Shown here in pieces: positions 24,710 to 32,042 of a DNA stretch of 36,527 bases; within the stretch, counting starts at the first letter, position 1; every line of letters begins with the position of its first letter. Both the position numbers and the translations under genes were made by a program. The stretch comes from an uncultured Pelagibacteraceae bacterium (GTDB lineage Bacteria; Pseudomonadota; Alphaproteobacteria; Pelagibacterales; Pelagibacteraceae), in NCBI GenBank assembly GCA_902571235.1, contig CACGBI010000012.1, forward strand, positions 1 through 36,527. The letters run 5' to 3'. The notes beneath the pieces are model-generated. The model was not told the DNA's origin, ran no database searches, and worked only from the letters and a program-made list of their open reading frames with translations.

Positions 24710-25897
24710 ATGAAATCAAAAAAAAAAATTGTTCTAGCTTATTCTGGAGGCTTAGACACATCCATAATTTTAAAATGGCTTCAAGAAAATTATAAAGCTG
24801 AAGTTATTTGTTATACTGCCGATATTGGTCAAGAAATTAATAGAAAAAAAATATTAAATAATGCAAAAAAATTTGGTGTAAAAAATATAATCATACAAGA
24901 TTTAAAAGATGAATTTGTAAAAAATTACATATACCCAATGATAAGAGGACATGCGATTTATGAGGGAGTATATTTGTTGGGAACTTCAATTGCTCGACCA
25001 CTAATTGCAAAAGATCAAATTAGAATTGCAAAAAAGTTTAAAGCATTTGCTGTTTCTCATGGTGCTACAGGCAAAGGAAATGACCAAATAAGATTTGAAT
25101 TAGGTTATTATTATTTTGGACCTAAAATAAAAGTGATTGCTCCATGGAGAATTTGGAAATTAAAATCTAGAACTGATTTAATCAATTATGCAAAAAAACA
25201 TAAAATTGAAATTCCTAAAGATAAAAAAGGAGCTCCACCTTTTTCGGTAGATGATAATTTATTTCATACTTCAACAGAAGGTAAAGTTTTAGAGAACCCA
25301 AAAAATTCAGCTCCTGAATTTATTTTTCAAAGAACTAATTCTCCTGAAAAAGCCCCAAACAAACCCTCATTTGTAACAATTAATTTTAAAAAAGGAGATC
25401 CTTTCGCAATCAATGGAAAAAAAATGTCTCCTTCAAAACTATTAGAAAAACTTAATAATATTGCTGGAAAGAATGGAATAGGAAGAGTCGATTTAGTTGA
25501 AAATAGATTTATAGGAATTAAGTCTAGGGGTGTATATGAAACACCAGGTGGAACTTTGTTAATTCATGCACACAGAGCAATTGAGTCTGTAACTTTAGAT
25601 AAAGAAACAATGCATAAAAAAGATCAAATTATGCCTAGATATGCTGAACTTATTTATAATGGTTATTGGTATTCTAAGGAAAGGTTTAAACTTCAAAAAG
25701 TTGTAGACCTCAAAAAAAACAAAGTTAACGGATCAGTGAAACTTAAACTTTATAAAGGAAATATAATAATCGAGTCTAGACAAACAAATAGTTCAGCTTA
25801 CTCTATGAAAAAAGTCTCATTTGAGGAAAATAAAACTTTCAATAAATCAAATGTTGAAAGATTTATTAAGTATCATAAAAAAAAATTACGATCATAA
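24710..25897 (+). CDS. argG: Argininosuccinate synthase ArgG
   Basis: ArgG joins citrulline and aspartate at the cost of ATP, the penultimate step of arginine synthesis. The 395-residue protein has the N-terminal PP-loop AYSGGLDTSIILKWL, YTADIGQE, GTSIARPLIAKDQIRIA, the citrulline/aspartate-binding SHGATGKGNDQIRFELGYY, and VENRFIGIKSRGVYETPGG. Length and motif order are those of the common bacterial type. It lies 3 bases after the IalB gene and 6 bases before the photolyase-like gene. Confidence 0.97.
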   Translation: MKSKKKIVLAYSGGLDTSIILKWLQENYKAEVICYTADIGQEINRKKILNNAKKFGVKNIIIQDLKDEFVKNYIYPMIRGHAIYEGVYLLGTSIARPLIAKDQIRIAKKFKAFAVSHGATGKGNDQIRFELGYYYFGPKIKVIAPWRIWKLKSRTDLINYAKKHKIEIPKDKKGAPPFSVDDNLFHTSTEGKVLENPKNSAPEFIFQRTNSPEKAPNKPSFVTINFKKGDPFAINGKKMSPSKLLEKLNNIAGKNGIGRVDLVENRFIGIKSRGVYETPGGTLLIHAHRAIESVTLDKETMHKKDQIMPRYAELIYNGYWYSKERFKLQKVVDLKKNKVNGSVKLKLYKGNIIIESRQTNSSAYSMKKVSFEENKTFNKSNVERFIKYHKKKLRS

Positions 25898-25903
25898 ATT
25901 ACT

Positions 25904-27046
25904 ATGAAATTTGAAATTTCAAGGGCAAAAGCCATTGAAAAATTAAACGAGTTTATCGAAAAAAATCTCTTCGAATATTCAAAATTAAGGAATTTTGATT
26001 TTGGACCAGAAAAAAGATCAAATGTTTCTTGTTTATCTCCTTATATAACTCATGGAATAATTAATGAACAAGAGATAATTAAAAAATCTTTATCTAAATT
26101 TTCTTTTTCAAAAAATGAAAAATTTATTCAAGAAGTTTTATGGAGGACATATTGGAAGGGTTGGTTAGAATTAAGACCAAATGTTTGGTCCGATTATTTG
26201 ATCGAATTAAGTAAAATTAAGGAAGAATTCAAAAATAATCAGAATTATTTTAATGTAATAGAAGGCAAAACAAATATTGAATGCTTTAATTCATGGGTAA
26301 AAGAACTTAAAGAAAACAATTATTTACATAATCACACAAGAATGTGGTTTGCTAGTATTTGGATTTTTACTTTAGAATTACCTTGGCAATTAGGTGCGGA
26401 ATTTTTTATGCAACATCTTTATGATGGAGATGCAGCATCAAATACTCTTGGATGGAGATGGGTAGCAGGTGTTCAAACTCAAGGAAAACATTATTTAGCA
26501 AGTGAATGGAATATTAAAAAATTCACAAATAATAGATTCGATAATATTAAATTAAACGAAAACGCACCTCCTAAAATTTCAGAAAAAACTTACCCAATTG
26601 TTAAACAAAATTTTAATAATCCACAAAATATTGAAAATAAAAATCTATTAATTTTTGAAAATAATCTTTCTTTTGAGACCTCTGATTTTCAGAATAATAA
26701 ATTTAAAAAAATTTATTTAATATCCAATAACAATAAAAATAGGTCCATTAAGCTAAGTGATAAAGTAGAAAAATTTAAATCCCTGCTTATTATTGATCAG
26801 GAGCAAAGATTAAAAGATAATTCTATTGATTGTGAACTTATCGATATAAGTGAAATAAAGAATATAAATGAACCGATAATTGGATTATATCCAACTGTTG
26901 GGGAAAACTTAGATTATTTAAATTCTAATAATATAAGATTAGATTATTTGTACAGAAAACTTGATCAATATTCTTGGCAATATTGTAATAAAGGTTTTTT
27001 TAATTTTAAGAATTATATTCCTAAAATAATTTCAACTTTTAATTAA
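25904..27046 (+). CDS. Photolyase/cryptochrome-like FAD-binding protein lacking the N-terminal antenna domain
   Basis: Residues 1-212 form a photolyase-type FAD-binding domain: CLSPYITHGIINEQE (43-57), QEVLWRTYWKGWLELRP (76-92), YLHNHTRMWFASIWIF (140-155), HLYDGDAASNTLGWRWVAG (171-189). The protein starts directly at this domain; the usual N-terminal alpha/beta antenna-binding domain is absent. Instead about 165 C-terminal residues follow, with beta-strand-like pieces (NKNLLIFENNLSFE, KKIYLISNN, SLLIIDQ) that recall an alpha/beta domain. I recall related short photolyase-like proteins in other Alphaproteobacteria; whether they repair DNA or sense light is not known to me. The 3' end overlaps the convergent 73-residue gene by 4 bases. 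Confidence 0.85.
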   Translation: MKFEISRAKAIEKLNEFIEKNLFEYSKLRNFDFGPEKRSNVSCLSPYITHGIINEQEIIKKSLSKFSFSKNEKFIQEVLWRTYWKGWLELRPNVWSDYLIELSKIKEEFKNNQNYFNVIEGKTNIECFNSWVKELKENNYLHNHTRMWFASIWIFTLELPWQLGAEFFMQHLYDGDAASNTLGWRWVAGVQTQGKHYLASEWNIKKFTNNRFDNIKLNENAPPKISEKTYPIVKQNFNNPQNIENKNLLIFENNLSFETSDFQNNKFKKIYLISNNNKNRSIKLSDKVEKFKSLLIIDQEQRLKDNSIDCELIDISEIKNINEPIIGLYPTVGENLDYLNSNNIRLDYLYRKLDQYSWQYCNKGFFNFKNYIPKIISTFN

Positions 27047-27264
27047 AACCACCTTAACATTCCAATAATTCCAGCTGTAGCGTAAAAAAATTGTAAAAAT
27101 AATATTCCTCTGTGACCACCTCTGTAAGCCCAAATTCCAATTAAGATTGCAGATATAAGTAATAAACAAAAACCAAAAAACTCTATACCAATATTCATAG
27201 CTACAAACAATGAGTACAGTATTGCAGTAATTACGCCTGCCCATTCAAAGATTTTATTACTCAT
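27043..27264 (-). CDS. 73-residue membrane protein, unknown
   Basis: This is a small integral membrane protein with three hydrophobic segments (about 8-25, 27-45 and 54-72) and a basic turn YRGGHRGI between the second and third. It is not recognised with confidence; the layout resembles a half-sized small transporter or a domain of a PnuC-like protein, but that is weak. It starts at an ATG that overlaps the stop of the 45-residue basic protein by 8 bases and is last in the minus-strand group that begins at the PhrB-type photolyase. Confidence 0.72.
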   Translation of the reverse strand: MSNKIFEWAGVITAILYSLFVAMNIGIEFFGFCLLLISAILIGIWAYRGGHRGILFLQFFYATAGIIGMLRWF

Positions 27265-27394
27265 TTTCTAATTTTAACTTTTTTCTATTATAAATTTTTT
27301 TCTTATTTTTAACTATTTTATTTCTTAACATTGGTGAACTTAATAATTTTGCCATAGGATTTTTCTTTTTCAGTTTTTTTCTTTTTTTACTCAT
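27257..27394 (-). CDS. 45-residue highly basic protein
   Basis: A short frame starts with an ATG (complement of 27392-27394) that overlaps the amidotransferase TGA (ATGA) and ends with TAA (complement of 27257-27259). The product, MSKKRKKLKKKNPMAKLLSS followed by PMLRNKIVKNKKKIYNRKKL and KLENE, is about 40% Lys/Arg. The core NPMAKxLxSPMxRxKIVKNKKK resembles small conserved proteins of unknown function in other proteobacteria. Such a charge suggests nucleic-acid or ribosome binding. The 4- and 8-base overlaps with both neighbours support a real gene. Confidence 0.68.
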   Translation of the reverse strand: MSKKRKKLKKKNPMAKLLSSPMLRNKIVKNKKKIYNRKKLKLENE

Positions 27395-28110
27395 AAGAGC
27401 TTTTTAAAATTACTATATAAAATTTTTGAATAATTATTCATATCTTCCATGTTTTTTTTGGCTGATTGGTCAAATTTTTCTAATGCATCATCTCCTAATT
27501 GATCTTCTAAAGCTTTTTTATATTCTGGCACACATCCCCATTCCTTAACTGTTGTGTCTTTGATTTCTATGTGAAATTGAATGCCATAAGCATGATTTTG
27601 ATATTTAAAAATTTGGTATTTCGTAACTGGTGATGAAGCTAACAAAGTAATATCTTTATTTTTTTCTATTCCATGAACTTCATAAGAATGCCATTGTAAG
27701 CTTTTAATTTTATCGGGAAATTTAGAAAATAAATTATCTTGTTTTTTTTCTTCAGTAAAATTTATGTCCATCATTCCAATCTCTGCTGGACTTGATTTCA
27801 CAATCTTTCCTCCAATAATCTCACCTAATAACTGGCAGCCTAAACAAAAACCTAAATAAGGTTTCTTTAAATCAACTACAAATTCTTTAATTTTTTTTTT
27901 CTCCTGAATTAACCACGAATATTCTTTTTCCATGAAAGTATCCATTGGACCGCCCATACAAAACATTCCATCAAATTTACTTAAATCTTCTGGAATTTTA
28001 TCACCTTCATCTAGCTCAATGGTGGTTAAGTTAAATCCATCAGCTAACATTAAATCTTTAATGTAACCTGGATCTTCTATTTTTATATGTTGTAATACTA
28101 TTATATTCAC
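27391..28110 (-). CDS. Class I glutamine amidotransferase-like protein
   Basis: This 239-residue protein has the class I amidotransferase fold of the free-standing GMP-synthase-like group. The oxyanion/N-terminal motif is FDGMFCMGGPMD, the nucleophile is Cys89 in GFCLGCQLLGE, and the His-Glu pair lies in YGIQFHIEI. The conserved SLQWHSYEV stretch is also present. No synthetase domain is attached, so it could hydrolyse a gamma-glutamyl compound or supply ammonia to an unknown partner. The start is GTG (complement of 28108-28110), 5 bases after the DUF2256 stop. It lies inside the photolyase gene group. Confidence 0.88.
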   Translation of the reverse strand: MNIIVLQHIKIEDPGYIKDLMLADGFNLTTIELDEGDKIPEDLSKFDGMFCMGGPMDTFMEKEYSWLIQEKKKIKEFVVDLKKPYLGFCLGCQLLGEIIGGKIVKSSPAEIGMMDINFTEEKKQDNLFSKFPDKIKSLQWHSYEVHGIEKNKDITLLASSPVTKYQIFKYQNHAYGIQFHIEIKDTTVKEWGCVPEYKKALEDQLGDDALEKFDQSAKKNMEDMNNYSKILYSNFKKLL

Positions 28111-28115
28111 TAAGG

Positions 28116-28244
28116 TTAGCTTAGCTTAGAACACTTCTTTGAACAATATTTTACTCTCCCCCAATTCAACTTCCATTTTTTTCGCCATGTAAATGGTCTC
28201 TTACAAACTAGACAAGTTTTAGTTGGTAGATTTTCTTTTTTCAT
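28116..28244 (-). CDS. DUF2256 family zinc-ribbon-like protein
   Basis: A 42-residue frame starts at an ATG (complement of 28242-28244) that overlaps the photolyase stop (TGATG) and ends at TAA (complement of 28116-28118). The sequence holds CLVCKRPFTWRKKW and VKYCSKKCSK, two CxxC-type pairs that match DUF2256, a family of tiny proteins of unknown function with a probable zinc ribbon. I recall DUF2256 genes commonly lying next to cryptochrome/photolyase genes, as here. Confidence 0.85.
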   Translation of the reverse strand: MKKENLPTKTCLVCKRPFTWRKKWKLNWGRVKYCSKKCSKLS

Positions 28245-29734
28245 CAAGTTGTATTTTGTTTAATAAATTTATCAGCCTCTGATAAAATTAATTTTTTTCT
28301 GTCAGATTTCATTTTATCAAATATTCTTACCATCATTGATAAACGAGGATTTTTTAAAAAAAATTTTCTGTTTCGATCTATGAATCTCCAATACAAACCA
28401 TCCATAATGTTGCACCAATCACCTTTTTTAAAATCCATCATTTTCATAAAATATGCAGATCCACAAATATAAGGTTTGGTTGCAAAAATTCCTCCATCAC
28501 TAAATAATCCCATACCATATACATTAGGAACCATCACCCAGTCTGAAGAATCTACGAACATCTCCATAAACCATTTATAAACGACTGTTGGCTTAATTTC
28601 ACAGAGATTCATAATATTTGATAAGATCATTAATCTTTCAATATGATGCGACCAACCATGATTAAGTGCGTTTTTGATTGCATAATCTAAAGGTGGAAGA
28701 CCTGTGTTCCCATCGTACCAAGAACTTTTCATTTTTCTATTTTGTTTAAAAAAATTTCCAGTTTCCATTTCTTGTGAATATGTCTGATAAATTCCACGCA
28801 TAAATTCACGCCAGCCAATTACTTGACGAACGTAACCCTCTAAAGAGTTCATTCTAATTTTATTCTTCTTGTGAAAATCTAAAACTTTTTGAATCACAAA
28901 TTCAGGGGTTATTAAACCTAAATTAATGTAGGGACTTAATGCACTATGAAAAAGAATATTATCTTTTTGATTAACAGCATCTTCATAATCACCAAAGAGG
29001 TTAGATTTTTCTTTTATAAAAAAATTTAAAAGTTTGACAACATCCTGGTATTCTGTTGCAAACCAAAAATTATCTGTACTCCCTGGATGATCTTTAAATT
29101 CCTTTTCAATAATAGGCTTTAGTTTTTTTGTGTAATTAGTTTCATTGATTTTTGGAAATTTAGGAATTGAAATATTTTTAGGTAATTTATTCCTGTTATC
29201 TTCATCAAAACTCCATTTACCTCCGATTGGATTACCATCTGAACCCATCAGTATTCCAGATTTTTTTCTAATATCCTTGTAAAAAGTTGCCATAAAAGGT
29301 TTTTTCGATTTTGATAAATAATTTTTAAATTCATCTCTAGAATTTAAAAACATAGGAGTTTGAATAATATTCCAATTTATTTTTTCTTTTTTAAAAAATT
29401 GTGAAATTTTTTTTTCAAAAAATTTATCCTCTACTTCAAAACTTGAAATTTCTTTTATTTTTTTTTGTATAATTATTTTTTTTAATTTTTTTAAATAATC
29501 ATCACTAAATTCTTTATCTTCGATTTTAAAATAATCTAATTTAAATTTATTTTTTCTTAATCTATCTGCATAAGAACGCATCGAAGATAGAAATAATAAA
29601 ATTTTTTGTTTATGATGCCTTTCATAAGTGCATAAACCCTTATCTTCAGCCATAAAAAATAGGTGGTCCTTTTTGAAGCGGTCTAGGTATTTAGTTGGAA
29701 ATAATTGATTACCAAGTATAAAAAATATCTTCAT
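28244..29734 (-). CDS. PhrB/CryPro-type cryptochrome-photolyase
   Basis: This 496-residue flavoprotein belongs to the group of bacterial (6-4) photolyases and cryptochromes related to PhrB of Agrobacterium. The N-terminal alpha/beta domain begins MKIFFILGNQLFPTKYL with AEDKGLCTYERHHKQKI. The C-terminal FAD domain has GYVRQVIGWREFMRGIY, the paired histidines SHHIERLMILSN (His363-364), DWVMVPNVYGMGLFSDGG and KPYICGSAYF. The related enzymes carry a 4Fe-4S cluster held by four cysteines; here the segment between KPYICGSAYFMKMMD and DWCNIMDGLYW is about ten residues short and has no CxxC, and the early ligand position is Pro. Only Cys441 clearly corresponds. DNA repair is likely but not proven. 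It is the first gene of its transcript. Confidence 0.88.
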   Translation of the reverse strand: MKIFFILGNQLFPTKYLDRFKKDHLFFMAEDKGLCTYERHHKQKILLFLSSMRSYADRLRKNKFKLDYFKIEDKEFSDDYLKKLKKIIIQKKIKEISSFEVEDKFFEKKISQFFKKEKINWNIIQTPMFLNSRDEFKNYLSKSKKPFMATFYKDIRKKSGILMGSDGNPIGGKWSFDEDNRNKLPKNISIPKFPKINETNYTKKLKPIIEKEFKDHPGSTDNFWFATEYQDVVKLLNFFIKEKSNLFGDYEDAVNQKDNILFHSALSPYINLGLITPEFVIQKVLDFHKKNKIRMNSLEGYVRQVIGWREFMRGIYQTYSQEMETGNFFKQNRKMKSSWYDGNTGLPPLDYAIKNALNHGWSHHIERLMILSNIMNLCEIKPTVVYKWFMEMFVDSSDWVMVPNVYGMGLFSDGGIFATKPYICGSAYFMKMMDFKKGDWCNIMDGLYWRFIDRNRKFFLKNPRLSMMVRIFDKMKSDRKKLILSEADKFIKQNTT

Positions 29735-29761
29735 AGTTAAATATAACTAATAAAATTTTTT

Positions 29762-30472
29762 ATGTCAGAAAAATATGTAATTTTTGGTGCGACAGGTTCT
29801 ATTGGATCAAGTTTAGCTGAACAATTAAAAAATTCCGAAAATGATATTCATTTAGTTGCAAGAAATGAAAGTGAACTAAGTTCTCTATCCGAAAAACTTG
29901 GGTGCTCTCATACCGTTGCAGATGTTTTAGAAGAAGGGTTCATGGGAAAAGTTAAATCAGATATTTCAGAAATTAAAGGTTTGGCTTTTTGTGTAGGCTC
30001 AATTGATTTGAAACCATTAAGAATGGTAAATGAACAAGACTTTCAAAAATGCATGAAACTTAATCTCTATTCAGCTGTAGAGGCTATTAAAGGATTTCAA
30101 GAAAGCTTAAAAAAGAACAAAGGTTCGATTGTATTATTTTCTACAGTTGCCGCTCAAAGAGGATTTACTAATCATGCAATAATAGCATCAACCAAAGCAG
30201 CTGTTGAGGGCTTAACAGTTTCTCTTGCAGCTGAATTTGCTCCAAACATAAGAGTGAATTGTATTGCTCCAAGTTTAACAAAATCTAAAATAGCAGAACC
30301 TATGTTAAAGAACAATGTAATCGCTGAAGGAATTGCGAAAGCACATCCTTTAAAAAGATTAGGTGAAGGAAAAGATTCTGCATCTCTTGCAAAATTTCTA
30401 CTTACCGAGGATAGTTCTTGGATAACAGGTCAAATTATTGCGGTTGACGGAGGAAGATCAAAGTTATCTTAA
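29762..30472 (+). CDS. Short-chain dehydrogenase/reductase lacking the catalytic Tyr
   Basis: This 236-residue Rossmann protein of the SDR superfamily has the nucleotide motif GATGSIGSSLAEQL (9-22), VARNESEL, the Ser region LFSTVAAQRG (Ser127), and a C-terminal VDGG motif (ITGQIIAVDGGRSKL). The usual YxxxK is IIASTK: Lys145 is present but position 141 is Ile instead of Tyr, while His138 stands just before. Ordinary SDR proton transfer would therefore be impaired, or another residue must act. It is divergent from the PhrB-type photolyase, 27 bases apart, and is followed at once by the sugar-dehydrogenase-like gene. Confidence 0.9.
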   Translation: MSEKYVIFGATGSIGSSLAEQLKNSENDIHLVARNESELSSLSEKLGCSHTVADVLEEGFMGKVKSDISEIKGLAFCVGSIDLKPLRMVNEQDFQKCMKLNLYSAVEAIKGFQESLKKNKGSIVLFSTVAAQRGFTNHAIIASTKAAVEGLTVSLAAEFAPNIRVNCIAPSLTKSKIAEPMLKNNVIAEGIAKAHPLKRLGEGKDSASLAKFLLTEDSSWITGQIIAVDGGRSKLS

Positions 30473-30473
30473 A

Positions 30474-31535
30474 GTGAAAAAAATAATTTTATTTTTTTTT
30501 ATATTCATTTTTAGTCAAAATGGATTTTCAAATGATATTAAGATAAGAAAAATTATAGATCTTGAGGAGCCTTGGGGTTCTACTTTTGTAAATGATAGAG
30601 AATTAATTATTACTGAAAAAATTGGCAAGATTAAATTAGTTAATGTTGAAAATGGAAACATTAATGTTATTAAACATAATATAAATTTTATTGTCGATGG
30701 TCAGGGTGGTCTGTTAGATGTAATCTACAAAGATGAATATCTTTGGATTTCTTATTCTGAAGATAGAGGTTCAGGTAAATCAAATACATCAATAGTAAGA
30801 GGTAAGTTTAATAATAAAAATATTGACTTCAAAAATATATTTCAAGCAAGCCCTGACATTAATTCTGGTTACCACTTTGGCTCTAGATTAGCTATTAAGA
30901 ACAAACATTTATACGCTTCAATTGGTGAAAGAGGTGGCGGAATGATAGCGCAAGACCCAACTAATCACGCAGGTAGTATTATAAGGATCAATTTAGATGG
31001 AAGTATTCCTGAAGATAACCCAAAATTTCAAGGTAAAAATAATTGGCTGCCTGAAATTTACCAAATTGGAGTCCGTAATCCTCAAGGCCTAACTTATTCT
31101 AAATTTGATAAAAAAATTTATGCAAGCAATCATGGTGCTAGAGGTGGTGACTGGTTTGGTGAAATCAAGAAAGGTGAAAACTATGGTTGGAAAATATTAG
31201 GTTGGGGAGGGAAAAATTATACTGGTATTCCTATTGGTCCGAAATGGAAGCCAGGATTTACCAAAGCAATTCAATATTGGGTTCCATCAATAGCTACTAG
31301 TGCAATTACTATTTATGACGGTAAAGAATTTAAAGAATGGAGTGGAAAAGCGCTTATTACATCTCTTAAAGATCAATCTCTTAGAAAGTTGGATTTTGGA
31401 GATCTAAGTAATGTTAAAGAAGAAATAATTTTTAAAGACAAAATCGGAAGAATAAGGGACATTCAAATTCATCCTTCCAATGGAAAATTATATTTTTTGG
31501 CAAATGATAGCCTTTGGTTGATGGAGAGAAATTAA
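30474..31535 (+). CDS. Secreted PQQ-type sugar dehydrogenase-like beta-propeller
   Basis: This protein is of the soluble glucose/sorbosone dehydrogenase (GSDH, YliI/Asd) family, a six-bladed propeller that oxidises aldose sugars with PQQ. The GTG at 30474, two bases after the SDR stop region, begins a good signal peptide (KKIILFFFIFIFSQNGFS) and gives 353 residues; the longer frame from 30438 overlaps the SDR gene and hides that signal. Family motifs are WGSTFVNDRELIITEKIGKI, GGLLDVIY, HFGSRLAI, SIGERGGG, DPTNHAGSIIRINLDGSI, VRNPQGLTY and HGARGGDWFGEI. No PQQ synthesis genes are in the window. The stop overlaps the convergent SHOCT gene by 4 bases. Confidence 0.9.
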   Translation: MKKIILFFFIFIFSQNGFSNDIKIRKIIDLEEPWGSTFVNDRELIITEKIGKIKLVNVENGNINVIKHNINFIVDGQGGLLDVIYKDEYLWISYSEDRGSGKSNTSIVRGKFNNKNIDFKNIFQASPDINSGYHFGSRLAIKNKHLYASIGERGGGMIAQDPTNHAGSIIRINLDGSIPEDNPKFQGKNNWLPEIYQIGVRNPQGLTYSKFDKKIYASNHGARGGDWFGEIKKGENYGWKILGWGGKNYTGIPIGPKWKPGFTKAIQYWVPSIATSAITIYDGKEFKEWSGKALITSLKDQSLRKLDFGDLSNVKEEIIFKDKIGRIRDIQIHPSNGKLYFLANDSLWLMERN

Positions 31536-31798
31536 TTATCTAATAATTTTTTTTTTGCTTTATCAAATTCTTCAGCTGAAATGATTCCCTTTTGTTTTAA
31601 CTCATTAAGCCTATTTAGCTCATTGCTTAAATTATCACCTCGATCGGAATTTGGTGAGGTTGTCTCATCTCCAATTTCCTCTTTTTCAACTTTGTTAGCT
31701 TCCTTAGACTTAAAACCGTTCATAATGGCTGTTCCACCTAAATATAAAACATAGGCCAAGATAGGAATTACCAAAGTAAAAAAAATAATTTTTTCCAT
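31532..31798 (-). CDS. Membrane protein with C-terminal SHOCT domain
   Basis: This 88-residue protein has one N-terminal membrane helix (about 4-25), a charged, flexible linker (KSKEANKVEKEEIGDETT), and a C-terminal SHOCT (short C-terminal) domain: LNRLNELKQKGIISAEEFDK followed by AKKKLLD. SHOCT is an oligomerisation module of unknown detail. It follows the 67-residue membrane protein by 3 bases and overlaps the sugar dehydrogenase end by 4 bases, convergently. Confidence 0.82.
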   Translation of the reverse strand: MEKIIFFTLVIPILAYVLYLGGTAIMNGFKSKEANKVEKEEIGDETTSPNSDRGDNLSNELNRLNELKQKGIISAEEFDKAKKKLLDN

Positions 31799-31801
31799 AG
31801 A

Positions 31802-32005
31802 TTAGTCTTCGTCTTCCTCCCTCCAGTTTTTTTCATACATAAGATAAGCTGCATATATTACTGATACTGTACCTACTATCATACCATAATCAAATCCCGT
31901 TTGCTGGTCATGAAGATACCAACCTAACTGTGTTGCCCCAATTGGAGGAACTGTTAACAATAGAAATATTATTCCTATTCTATAAGGATATTTTGGTTTT
32001 TTCAT
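31802..32005 (-). CDS. 67-residue membrane protein, unknown
   Basis: This is a small protein with two hydrophobic segments (about 8-28 and 39-57) and an acidic tail (NWREEDED). The loop between the helices is LGWYLHDQQTGFDYG. I do not recognise the family. It lies 37 bases after folD and 3 bases before the SHOCT gene, so the two small membrane proteins are probably made together. Confidence 0.7.
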   Translation of the reverse strand: MKKPKYPYRIGIIFLLLTVPPIGATQLGWYLHDQQTGFDYGMIVGTVSVIYAAYLMYEKNWREEDED

Positions 32006-32042
32006 AGCTAAAACTAACAGATTAAACTTATAGATTTAAATA

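Noticed and set aside
27032..27244. 70-residue minus-strand frame overlapping the 73-residue membrane protein
   Set aside because: It is out of frame with the better candidate at 27043-27264, whose start overlaps the upstream gene and which has clean membrane helices.
30438..30476. ATG start for the sugar dehydrogenase-like gene at 30438
   Set aside because: It would overlap the SDR gene and add 12 hydrophilic residues before a clear signal peptide; the GTG at 30474 fits better.
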